Part shown: positions 29,172 to 37,110 of the stretch, piece after piece
Position numbering within the stretch: position 1 is the stretch's first letter
Layout of the letters: the number at the start of each line of letters is the position of its first letter
NCBI RefSeq assembly: GCF_008312935.1
Contig: NZ_VSZO01000079.1
Location: 402,684 to 466,683, forward strand
Direction of reading: 5' to 3'
Length of the DNA stretch: 64,000 nucleotides
Source: Roseiconus lacunae
GTDB taxonomy: Bacteria; Planctomycetota; Planctomycetia; Pirellulales; Pirellulaceae
The notes under the pieces: generated by a model
The model's database searches: none
Told to the model about the DNA's origin: nothing
Seen by the model: only the letters and a program-made list of their open reading frames with translations
Translations under genes and position numbers: made by a program

Positions 29172-30332
29172 ATGAATCAGGAAGATTTCAACGGAAACGC
29201 CAGCCCCGTCGACCAAGACGCTGTCACCAATCCATCCGAGGATCCAACGCAAGTCGCTGATGAGGCGAGTGCGAAGGCCACTGCGACGACCGAAGCGGAA
29301 CCCTTGTCGGAAGTCGAGCCTTCTCCCGAAGCAAGCTCCGTCGCCGACGGCGTGTCGGCGATCGAGGCGTCGACGGACGAGGCTTCGGTGACGGGCGATT
29401 CGGACGAGTCTGCCGCTGAACCGATCAAAGACGAAGATCTCGATGCTGCTAAAGCAGCTTGGGACAAAGCGGAAAATAACGGTGAAGAGGCTCAATCGCA
29501 AGCGATCGCGGCGGAAGACTTGGAACGAGCTAGCGAGCTTGCCGAACCCTACGTCGGACTGTGGAATAAACTGATCAGCACGACGAACTGGGAAAAAGGC
29601 AAGATCATCAGCGAGTGGCGCGCCAAGTTGATTGCGTCGGGAGTCGATGCGACCCAGTACAGTGACGAAGCCTGGTCGCGGCGAGTCGGTGGGGTCACGT
29701 CCCCGCACGTCGGGCGGCTCCGCCGTGTGTATGAGCGGTTCGGCGACTCTTTTCAGAGCTATGAAAATCTGTATTGGAGCCATTTCCTGGCCGCGCTTGA
29801 CTGGGAAGACGCACCAATGTGGCTGGAAGGGGCGGCCAAAGAAAAGTGGAGCATCTCGGCGATGCGTGAAAGTCGCTGGAAGGCCGAAGGTGCCGTCGAA
29901 AGCAATCGACCGACAGCCAGCCAGATCATCGAAGTCGACACCGACGAGGACGTCACCGACATCACCGAACCGGCACAGGGCGGTGGCAGCAATCGTGAGT
30001 ACGACAACGAGGGCTCTGGAACGGCTGCAGGTCCCACGTTTGAAGGCCCCGACTTCGGCGAGGAAGAAGAGCTACAAACGATGGGGGGCCAAGCTCCACC
30101 GGCACCCAGCGGTGAAACGGTCGATCCCGATGCTGGCGAAGAAAATGCCCAGCCTGCCGATCCGGTGCAACCCTTCATGGGACTGCCTGATTTGCCCGAT
30201 GATCTTACCGATGCCGTCGAATCGATGAAACTATCGATCTTGCGACATAAGTCAGCCGGATGGCGCGACGTCGATCCGGAGACAGTCCAACGTTACCTGG
30301 AAGCCATCGGAATCATGCTTCGCGCCTCGTGA
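29172..30332 (+). CDS. Acidic protein of unknown function
   Basis: About 386 residues from ATG 29172; an ATG at 29112 in the same frame would add 20 Phe-rich residues and is less likely. The N-terminal 100 residues are low-complexity, rich in Glu, Ala, Asp and Ser. The only folded-looking part (about 115-250) is rich in Trp: VGLWNKLISTTNWEKGKI, SRRVGGVTSPHVGRLRRVY, NLYWSHFLAALDWEDAPMWL and ISAMRESRWKAEG. It looks helical and could bind nucleic acid, but I do not recognise a family. An acidic Gly/Pro-rich tail and a final helix (LTDAVESMKLSILRHK) follow. No signal peptide, so cytoplasmic. It has no close co-directional partner. Confidence 0.75.
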   Translation: MNQEDFNGNASPVDQDAVTNPSEDPTQVADEASAKATATTEAEPLSEVEPSPEASSVADGVSAIEASTDEASVTGDSDESAAEPIKDEDLDAAKAAWDKAENNGEEAQSQAIAAEDLERASELAEPYVGLWNKLISTTNWEKGKIISEWRAKLIASGVDATQYSDEAWSRRVGGVTSPHVGRLRRVYERFGDSFQSYENLYWSHFLAALDWEDAPMWLEGAAKEKWSISAMRESRWKAEGAVESNRPTASQIIEVDTDEDVTDITEPAQGGGSNREYDNEGSGTAAGPTFEGPDFGEEEELQTMGGQAPPAPSGETVDPDAGEENAQPADPVQPFMGLPDLPDDLTDAVESMKLSILRHKSAGWRDVDPETVQRYLEAIGIMLRAS

Positions 30333-30686
30333 TTTCCCGGGCGGATTGGGACCATCGTCGTTTTTCTGTGTCGCATCAGACTGATTGGTCCGCCAGATGC
30401 AGCATTGACGAGGCTATCGACCAGCCAGGTGCGTCTCGCCGTGGTTTTCGCAATGGCGACTGCCGCGACTTGCATCGATCGATGGCCGTCACCTGATTTC
30501 CATCGAGAAGAAGCCTACCGGGATGACGCAAGCCATCCGGTGAACGTTTTGGGTCGGTCGCTAAAGAAAAACGTCCAATTTCGGGATCTTCCAAAGAAAG
30601 GCTAAAGTCGGGCTTTCGCTGCACAACTTGGACCTGGGATGTTTCCCGAAATGGATTTTGCTTCTCTCTTTTGATGATGGACTGTC
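30333..30686. other. Gene-free gap
   Basis: About 350 bases between the acidic protein and the small membrane protein. I see nothing beyond ordinary sequence here. Confidence 0.5.
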
Positions 30687-30965
30687 ATGCTCGGCGCACT
30701 CGAAATCTTGAACCTCTTCGAAGCACTTGCCCTTCCTGTCGTTGGACTGTGGGCACTGCTATCGACGAAGCTGTTGATCGGCGATGACTTGGTCCGGGCG
30801 GAACGCCGCTTTATTGCGGTTCTTGTCATCACAAGTTTGATTACGCTTCGAACCGTCGCGGGATTGCACGATGCCTGGTTGATTCACACCGTAACGTTGT
30901 CGGCGATGGTGTTGGGCGTGTTTGTCATCCCGGGACGTGGCGATGAAGAGCTTGCCGCGTATTAG
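30687..30965 (+). CDS. Small membrane protein of unknown function
   Basis: 92 residues. Predicted as mostly hydrophobic: LFEALALPVVGLWALL (about 9-24), a charged turn (DDLVRAERRF), FIAVLVITSLITLRTVAGL (about 42-60) and TVTLSAMVLGVFVI (about 68-81). Three membrane segments with a conserved-looking basic loop suggest an integral membrane protein. I do not recognise a family. It stands alone, 354 bases after the acidic protein gene. Confidence 0.6.
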   Translation: MLGALEILNLFEALALPVVGLWALLSTKLLIGDDLVRAERRFIAVLVITSLITLRTVAGLHDAWLIHTVTLSAMVLGVFVIPGRGDEELAAY

Positions 30966-31036
30966 TTTGCCGGTCTGATGCGATTGCGTTTCGAACTGCA
31001 ATCATCGATCACTATGTCGTCAACTTTTAGATGAGG

Positions 31037-31100
31037 ATTAGCCGAATGGCGTTAGTCACGGTTTCGGCGTAATAACCGAGCCGAACGTTCGTCGGCTGAT
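31037..31100 (+). repeat. Dispersed 64-bp palindrome, copy D
   Basis: Complete copy. Left arm AGCCGAATGGCGTTAGTC within 31037-31057, centre with CGGTTT and AATAACCG, right arm GAACGTTCGTCGGCTGAT ending at 31100. Confidence 0.85.
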
Positions 31101-31170
31101 AAACCAAACCCAATCAATCAAGCCGGAGCACTGGCAATCGTTGCATCATTGTCGGGGTGGTCGAAACATA

Positions 31171-31205
31171 AAAAAACCGCGGTAGCGTTTTCGCTACCGC
31201 GGTTT
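31171..31205 (-). terminator. Intrinsic terminator of the BON-domain gene
   Basis: AAACCGCGGTAGCG (31174-31187), loop TTTT, CGCTACCGCGGTTT (31192-31205): a perfect 14-bp stem. On the minus strand it is followed by a T run (A31171-31176), right after the BON gene stop at 31251. The stem could also stop plus-strand transcription. Confidence 0.93.
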
Positions 31206-31250
31206 CGTCTTTTAGAACTGTGGCCGGCTTAACCGGTCCGCCGATCTGGA

Positions 31251-32372
31251 TTAGCGATCGGTGAAGTCCAAGAACCACCATCCGTCGTCCCATTCCAGGG
31301 AGACTTTACGCCATCCCAATGGAACTTGCGGATAGGGGTAGAATGGGCCGATGTAAGGCCATGCCGAGGGGCTGTACTGCTGTGGATAAGTCAGTGCGGC
31401 GTAGTTCGGGTAGGCGGCGTATCCTGGCCAGGCGTAGTTGGGCAGGTTGGGAGCGTCGTAGCGAGGTGCACCCGCTGCTCCGTAGTTCATCGGCACGGGT
31501 TGGCCGCTGACGGGAGTCCCCATCATTGGGGCCGACGCGGTCGACATGGGGTGTCCCATTTGCTGTGGTGCAGCCATCGTTGGGACTTGATTCATGTGTG
31601 CCGGTGCCATGCGGTTGCTGGCAAGTTGAGCGGGCACACCGGTCGCACGTGCGGGGGCGATCGCAGGTGTCGGCTGGCTGTTAAGCACAGTGATCTGCTG
31701 GTCGATGCTCTGCACGCCCGGGGTCGCTTGTGCGATCTGGACGATCTGGTCACGAGCGGCGGGGGTGGCTGCACGTCCGTTGATCGTGACGACACCGTTG
31801 TTGCACTGAACGTCGACGCCAAAGCCACGGAGGTGGCCGTTTTGTTGAGCGTTGCTGAGTGCTTTCACAACGCTGGCGACGACTTCTTGGTCGTTGGCAG
31901 CGGGGGTGGCCAATTCGACAGCCGCCGTGGTTTGGATTTCGCCGGGGGCGATTTCCAAGCTAGGCTTCGCCGCAGTTTTCACGTCCGAGGGCGATGTTTC
32001 CAAGCCGGCGGTCAGCATCTTGCGAAGTGATTCGCGAGACTTGGCTAACGTTGGCGTGGCTACATCGGCGGTTTCTTCGGCAGCGGCTTGCTGCACTGAA
32101 ACCTCGTCGACCACTTTCGTGATACCGTCAATTCCTTTGGCAGCGGCGAGAACCAAATCCTTTTGGCTCGATTCGCTCACACTGCCGCGGAACAAGACCA
32201 CACCCTGATCGACCTTCATGTCGAGGGTGAAGTCTTTCAAAGCACCAGCATCGCGGGTACTTTTCAGGCGGGTCATAATTTCTTGGGCAATCTCACGGTC
32301 TCCACCAAAAGCCGACGCCGGCCCAAAAGCGGTGATCGCAGCGATCGCCAATCCGAGATACTTTCGTCGCAT
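31251..32372 (-). CDS. Secreted protein with two BON domains
   Basis: 373 residues. A signal peptide (about 1-23, ending SAFGG) precedes a BON domain (about 26-95: VVLFRGSVSESSQKDLVLAA, GITKVVDEVSV) and a second one (about 160-230: VQCNNGVVTINGRAATPAA, VQSIDQQITVL). BON domains are about 60-residue alpha/beta modules that bind membranes or polymers, as in OsmY. The segment after them (about 235-340) is rich in Pro, Ala, Met and Gln, then Tyr/Pro (YPQQYSPSAWPYIGPFYPYP). The C-terminal WRKVSLEWDDGWWFLDF is Trp-rich. It probably sits at the outer membrane or envelope. It is a single-gene unit with a strong terminator. Confidence 0.88.
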   Translation of the reverse strand: MRRKYLGLAIAAITAFGPASAFGGDREIAQEIMTRLKSTRDAGALKDFTLDMKVDQGVVLFRGSVSESSQKDLVLAAAKGIDGITKVVDEVSVQQAAAEETADVATPTLAKSRESLRKMLTAGLETSPSDVKTAAKPSLEIAPGEIQTTAAVELATPAANDQEVVASVVKALSNAQQNGHLRGFGVDVQCNNGVVTINGRAATPAARDQIVQIAQATPGVQSIDQQITVLNSQPTPAIAPARATGVPAQLASNRMAPAHMNQVPTMAAPQQMGHPMSTASAPMMGTPVSGQPVPMNYGAAGAPRYDAPNLPNYAWPGYAAYPNYAALTYPQQYSPSAWPYIGPFYPYPQVPLGWRKVSLEWDDGWWFLDFTDR

Positions 32373-32633
32373 GGGAAATGCCTCCTACAGTTCCAAATCG
32401 CTCCGGCCGGCGACGTTATTCGAGCCGCCCCAAGATGATGCGGGACTTCTCAATCGCGGGTCGTGCTCCGTCTACCGGAAAATCCGTTTCGGACCGGTGT
32501 TGCTGTAGATTTCGGCGATCGACGCTTCGGGGAGGTACGTTTTTTCGGATTTTGCCGTCGAATCAACCGGGCGACGCCGCAAAGATTCACTAGCTTGCCA
32601 CGCTTAGTCTTCTTGCGCGAAGGACTCGCCAAT

Positions 32634-33440
32634 TTAACTGGTCGCGCCGTCGATCGCCTCTCGCAGTTCTGCGATAAACCGGCTGACATTCGTCGCCGCA
32701 CTTTCAGAATCAGAGCTTTCGGCGATCCGACGAACCACCGCTGACCCGACGATCAGACCATCAGCAACCGGCGCCAGCTTGGCAGCCGTCTCGGGACCAC
32801 TGATCCCAAATCCGATGCAAATCGGCAAATCCGTTTGCTCACGCAGCCAACCAACGTTGTCGGTCAGGTCGGTCGGCAGTGCGGTCCGTTCCCCTGTGAT
32901 CCCGGTCACACTGACGTAGTACAAGAAACCCGATGATGTGTTGGCAATCTGAACTTGTCGCTGCCGGGGCGTGGTCGGCGTGACCAGCTGAATCAAGCTG
33001 AAGTCTTTTTTGCGGCAGATTTCCGATAACGCGTCCGCTTCCTCGACCAATAGATCCGGCACGATGGCCCCGGCGTAGCCCGCCTGTTGGGCTTGATCGA
33101 CGTACTTCTCAAGTCCGACGCGAAAGATGATCGAGTAGCTAACCATCGTCACCATGGGAATGCCAGCGCCGACGGCATGATCACGGCCGAGCTGAAACGC
33201 GTGCTCCAATCGAAAGCCGCTTTCGAGCGCGCGTTGGTAAGACGCCTGGATCACCGGACCGTCGGCGATCGGATCACTGTAGGGGATGCCGATCTCGCAC
33301 AAGTCCGCTCCCGATGACTGCAGCTCCGCGAGCACTTTCGCAGTGGTTTCGATTTTGGGGTCACCGGCGGTCAGGAACGGCATCAGAGCTTTACGGCGAT
33401 CTGCTTTCAAGCGAGCGAAGAGGTCATCGATCGAAGACAT
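32634..33440 (-). CDS. trpA: Tryptophan synthase alpha chain
   Basis: 268 residues, the usual length. TrpA cleaves indole-3-glycerol phosphate to indole and glyceraldehyde 3-phosphate, indole passing to TrpB. PFLTAGDP near the start, then ADLCEIGIPYSDPIADGP contains the catalytic acids Glu49 and Asp60, the same numbers as in the Salmonella enzyme. GFLYYVSVTGITGER and the phosphate-binding GFGISGPE and GLIVGSAVV are also present. It is a single-gene unit here: no trpB or other trp gene lies nearby, and it reads in the same direction as the Pgi-like gene 137 bases upstream. The active site looks complete. Confidence 0.97.
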   Translation of the reverse strand: MSSIDDLFARLKADRRKALMPFLTAGDPKIETTAKVLAELQSSGADLCEIGIPYSDPIADGPVIQASYQRALESGFRLEHAFQLGRDHAVGAGIPMVTMVSYSIIFRVGLEKYVDQAQQAGYAGAIVPDLLVEEADALSEICRKKDFSLIQLVTPTTPRQRQVQIANTSSGFLYYVSVTGITGERTALPTDLTDNVGWLREQTDLPICIGFGISGPETAAKLAPVADGLIVGSAVVRRIAESSDSESAATNVSRFIAELREAIDGATS

Positions 33441-33577
33441 GGAACATCTAGAGTTTCAGAGGGACGCTAACAAATGATGCCGGACAGCAAGCGGCAAGAC
33501 GATTGATACAATCGAGATTCGTACTCAGATCGTCGGTTCGCTTGGTCGCAGAGCGTAGTCGATTCAATCGGCCGCGT

Positions 33578-35011
33578 TTAGCCCACAGGACCGGAATCGT
33601 CTGACTTGGAATCGTGCTTATTGGCGGCGATGATCGCCGACGAAAGCAGAGCCAGTTGGATCCACTGGCCGAGTGCATGCGTGTCGATCCCCGGCAGCGA
33701 AAGCTGGTACTGCTCCGCTCCCACTGTCGCAAGGCGTTCCCGAAGCTCCTCACGTTGTTGTGATCGAAGGTCACTGACCTTTTGCGATCGATCAAGCGGT
33801 TCGGCGGTCGATCGAGATTCAGAACGTACAGGGGGTTTGAGCACGATTGGATCTGTTCGTTCGACCCCGGGGGCGAGATGCAGAGCGACGTGCCGAGGCG
33901 ACGAATTGGAATGCGATGTGAACGGATCACGGCCACGTTGCAGTTTTTCCCCCGCATCACAGGACCGCATCGACTGGACTCCGCCGTTCGCAATTGGCCA
34001 CTCAAGCTGGCTCCACCAGTGAAGCAATCGATCAAAGGACGGCGATTCGTTAACAAGCCAACAGGCTCGCTGTTCGCAAGCTTGGTTCCACCGGAATACC
34101 AAGTTGTCGGCAGCGGATGCTTCTTGGAAGTTCTGGTTGATTGCCGCCGCACCAACGAGCAGCTGGATCACGTCCAGACCCAAAAAAGCGGCGGGCAGCA
34201 ACGTCGACGGTGACAGGATTCCCCGGTGGCCGGTGAGTTCGTCGTTTTGCAGCAGTGTTTGAAACGCGATCCCACCCGTCATGCCCTCGTTCCAGTCGTT
34301 CGGTCGAGGCGTGATAATGGTCAACGGGAAAGGTCGGTCGGCGAGATGGTCGGTCCAGTGATCGAGTTGCGTGGAAAAATAGCGGAACAGCGGCAACCAT
34401 TGGTCGCGACTGTTTGGAGCGTCGATCAAAATCATTCCCCATCGACGCTCGGCGTGGACGTCGCCGTAGCCATGTCGTTGAAGTCGCCAGGCGAGCGACT
34501 GAATCGAATCATTGTCCGGTTCAAAGTCGGCAAAGTACAGCCGCGGTTTGCTGCCACGTTCGGCGCGCGACATCTCGTTGTGAAACGGATCGCAGCAGGC
34601 GGACGTGACCGCTTCGGCAGCCAAGTTGCTTGAGGCGGGGCCGATGACTGTGATGGCATCGAGGTGGTCGTGCAGTGAATTGGCTATGCGAAAGACATGC
34701 CCCAGTTCACTCGTTTCGCGATGGCGCTCGTACGCGAGCAGCAACTGTTCGGGCAGCGAAAACAGGGTTAGCCAGTCGGGAAGTCGAGGACACAGCGATT
34801 CGTCCCGATCAAAGTCAATCGTCAACTGCTCGAGAAATTTATCACGTCGCTGGACCCAATCTGTCCATTCGAGCGTTGGCTGATCGGGGGCGCAGACCGC
34901 GGCCGGTTCGCGTTCACGAGAAGGCCCAGGCAAACGGATCGCGCTGAGCTGAATCGACGGACGGGACAAAAACGTGACACGCGTAAGACGAGGGCGGGAA
35001 AGCCGAGCCAT
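33578..35011 (-). CDS. Divergent phosphoglucose isomerase-like (SIS-fold) protein
   Basis: 477 residues. Similarity to glucose-6-phosphate isomerase is partial: a central SIS-like segment (ITVIGPASSNLAAEAVT, LYFADFEPDNDSIQSLAWRL) and then TGHRGILSPSTLLPAAFLGLDVIQLLVGA, matching GGRYSVLTPVGLLPxAxAGxD in bacterial Pgi. However the expected QLWAES segment is not clear, and the protein stops before the DQPGVE-K region that carries a catalytic Lys. It ends in a weakly hydrophobic stretch (WIQLALLSSAIIAANK). It is therefore probably a non-catalytic relative. This is a recognition by pattern only; the N-terminal 90 residues match nothing I know. The start codon is 18 bases after the stop of the Gly/Ser-rich protein gene, so they may be co-transcribed. 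Confidence 0.6.
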   Translation of the reverse strand: MARLSRPRLTRVTFLSRPSIQLSAIRLPGPSREREPAAVCAPDQPTLEWTDWVQRRDKFLEQLTIDFDRDESLCPRLPDWLTLFSLPEQLLLAYERHRETSELGHVFRIANSLHDHLDAITVIGPASSNLAAEAVTSACCDPFHNEMSRAERGSKPRLYFADFEPDNDSIQSLAWRLQRHGYGDVHAERRWGMILIDAPNSRDQWLPLFRYFSTQLDHWTDHLADRPFPLTIITPRPNDWNEGMTGGIAFQTLLQNDELTGHRGILSPSTLLPAAFLGLDVIQLLVGAAAINQNFQEASAADNLVFRWNQACEQRACWLVNESPSFDRLLHWWSQLEWPIANGGVQSMRSCDAGEKLQRGRDPFTSHSNSSPRHVALHLAPGVERTDPIVLKPPVRSESRSTAEPLDRSQKVSDLRSQQREELRERLATVGAEQYQLSLPGIDTHALGQWIQLALLSSAIIAANKHDSKSDDSGPVG

Positions 35012-35029
35012 TCACGGTGGGCTGTGGCG

Positions 35030-36802
35030 TTAAGAATCCGAATTGCCACCGGCGTATTGGTCGGAGATCCATTTTCGGACGACCGACAGTTTTTCATCTT
35101 CGGTGCCAAATAACAACTGCAAGCCTTCGTCACCGCCGACGATATCGAACACTTGCATCACCTGATCCTCGTTAAGAAGGCCCTGTTGTTGGAATAAGCG
35201 AACTTCGGCCAGAGTCTGCAGGTTTCGGCTTCCACCGCTAGCGAGCAAGGTGCCGATTCGATTGGTCGCAACCGCCGGTGTGAGTTGCGGCAGGTCGGAA
35301 GCAACCGTTTGGCGGTCGATAATGCCGACAAAATTAGAGAGTTGCTCCTCGATGTACTCGCGCGAACCGAGTCCTTTGGTGCGCGACTGCTGTTTAAATT
35401 CAAGTGAGTCGATTGACCCAGAGGCGCCCAGTGATTTTCCGGTGGCGACATGAATCAGTCGACATCGCGAAATGTTCTGCGTGTAGTCACCACCGCGAAG
35501 TGGTTTGAGCAAGACGTCGATGTGGATGACCAGGTCGATGCCGGCACGTTTGGCGGCAGCTAAGTTTTCATCGGCATGGCCACGGCCCAGGTAAACGATT
35601 CCCGGTCGCCACAGCGGCGGGTCTGAATCGGCACCTTCGAGTAGGTCAACGAATTCGCCCGAGACAACATCGGGTTGGCCAGCTTCACCGGAGACGTCCG
35701 TGAGCGCCTGCCCGAAACTGCCTTCGGCATAGCGTTGGTCAAATTGTTCGCCCAAGTAAGCGACGACTGCGCCGAGGTTATCCTCGAGTTCTTTGGCGGC
35801 TTCATCGCTAGTCATCGAGCGTTCCATTTGCTCCAAACGCTCGCCGGGGGTGGGTGCTTTGGGGGCGACCGCGAGCGCGTTGGCTCGGCCGCCGGGCTGG
35901 CCATACATGCCGTCGCCACCGTACATGTCCATCCCATCGGGAGACGACATGTTTCCCATTTCCATTTCCATTTGGGCGCGCATTTCGTCTTCGCTGTAGC
36001 CACCCGATTGGTCTTCCATCATGCCGCCGGCGTATTCGGCCGTCATCGCGGCATCGGGAGGCCCCATGCCATCGCCCGGTCCGCCGGTCGATCTTGGTGC
36101 GGTTTCTTTGATCGGTTGGGGGTCGGTCGCGTCGCCTCGGACGGCCATCGAAATACCCCAACGGATTTGCCAAACAGGACGCTTGAGAATCTTGCTGTAC
36201 TTGACGGCTGAAAGTTGGCCCTGCGCGTTCTCGAATTCGGCGACCATGTGACCAAAATACAGTTGCCGGGCTAACGACGACGCTCCCTTGGCGTAGGCCA
36301 CCGTCGCTTCATTCAACAGAACCGGGCCGGACGCTATCGGCGGTGCCGATTCGGGGTCGGCCAAGGACGCGATGTTCGTGGATTCGGCGGCCTTCACAAC
36401 GAATTGCTGGAGCATTTCTCGCATGACGTTGGTGTCCGAGCCACGCCGCGAGCGAGTGTTTCCGTAGCTACTGCCACTGTAGCCACTGCCGCCCGGGTAA
36501 CCACTGCCGGAGCCACCCGGGTACCCCGATCCGGAACTGCCCGGCTGGCTTCCGTAGCCCGTCGGTGGACCACTTCCGGATCCGCCGGGGTAGCCTCCCC
36601 CGGAACTGCTTCCCGCCGGAGGTCCGCCGCTGCTGCCTTCATAGGCTTGGCGAATTTGTTCTTCTGAAGTTTGTGCGTCGGCGACTGCGGCCGATCCGAC
36701 CAGGATTAGCGCCCCGAATGTGCATTGGAATGAGCCCTTCAAAAGCGACCACCATTTCAACGAAACAGCGGCATGAGATGACGTGCGAAGGTCTTTTTGC
36801 AT
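35030..36802 (-). CDS. Secreted protein with Gly/Ser/Tyr/Pro-rich N-terminal region
   Basis: 590 residues. A signal peptide (about 22-43, ending VADA) is followed by a low-complexity region (about 58-120) built of imperfect GSGSGYPG-like units, then a roughly 470-residue region rich in alpha helices. Recognisable phrases are VNEATVAYAKGASSLARQLYFGHMV, PVWQIRWGISMAV, a Met/Gly/Asp-rich patch (about 260-310) and GIVYLGRGHADENLAAAKRAGIDLVIHIDVLLK cut into shorter conserved runs. I do not recognise the family. The folded part resembles planctomycete secreted proteins of unknown role. It is the first gene of a minus-strand run with the Pgi-like gene and perhaps trpA; the adjacent gene on the other side is divergent. 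Confidence 0.78.
   Translation of the reverse strand: MQKDLRTSSHAAVSLKWWSLLKGSFQCTFGALILVGSAAVADAQTSEEQIRQAYEGSSGGPPAGSSSGGGYPGGSGSGPPTGYGSQPGSSGSGYPGGSGSGYPGGSGYSGSSYGNTRSRRGSDTNVMREMLQQFVVKAAESTNIASLADPESAPPIASGPVLLNEATVAYAKGASSLARQLYFGHMVAEFENAQGQLSAVKYSKILKRPVWQIRWGISMAVRGDATDPQPIKETAPRSTGGPGDGMGPPDAAMTAEYAGGMMEDQSGGYSEDEMRAQMEMEMGNMSSPDGMDMYGGDGMYGQPGGRANALAVAPKAPTPGERLEQMERSMTSDEAAKELEDNLGAVVAYLGEQFDQRYAEGSFGQALTDVSGEAGQPDVVSGEFVDLLEGADSDPPLWRPGIVYLGRGHADENLAAAKRAGIDLVIHIDVLLKPLRGGDYTQNISRCRLIHVATGKSLGASGSIDSLEFKQQSRTKGLGSREYIEEQLSNFVGIIDRQTVASDLPQLTPAVATNRIGTLLASGGSRNLQTLAEVRLFQQQGLLNEDQVMQVFDIVGGDEGLQLLFGTEDEKLSVVRKWISDQYAGGNSDS
36442..36631 (-). repeat. In-gene Gly/Ser/Pro/Tyr repeat region
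   Basis: Codes for about 63 residues of imperfect repeats of GSGSGYPG or GGSGSG in the N-terminal part of the secreted protein at 35030-36802. Repeats like this can expand and contract by slipped pairing. Confidence 0.7.
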
Positions 36803-37110
36803 AAAACATCAGCTCCGAAGCAGGAGATTTCGTCAGAAGGGTGGCTCGGCAATGCGGTATCGGCCCCTTCGATCACGCGTCTCAATCTGGTAAAGAATCT
36901 GTTCAAACGAAAGAATCTTGGGTCCGATTATGTTCGCTACAGCGTATCATAGACGTCGTTTCTAGCGAACTGTTTTCTGACGGACAAAATTTCCGCGAGT
37001 CTGGAAAGCATAGTCGGGAAAGGCCAAAAAATGGGCCCTAATTGACTTGGTGGCCTCCAATCTGGGGAACTCAGAGGGTCGGGAGTTCGTCAAACGAGCG
37101 TTGAGGTCCA
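36803..37110. other. Divergent gap between secreted-protein genes
   Basis: About 308 bases with promoters for both neighbours. No gene. No repeat-family copy and no clear motif seen. Confidence 0.5.

Noticed and set aside
35675..36211. 178-codon plus-strand open frame
   Set aside because: Antisense to the Gly/Ser-rich secreted protein; it has no motif.
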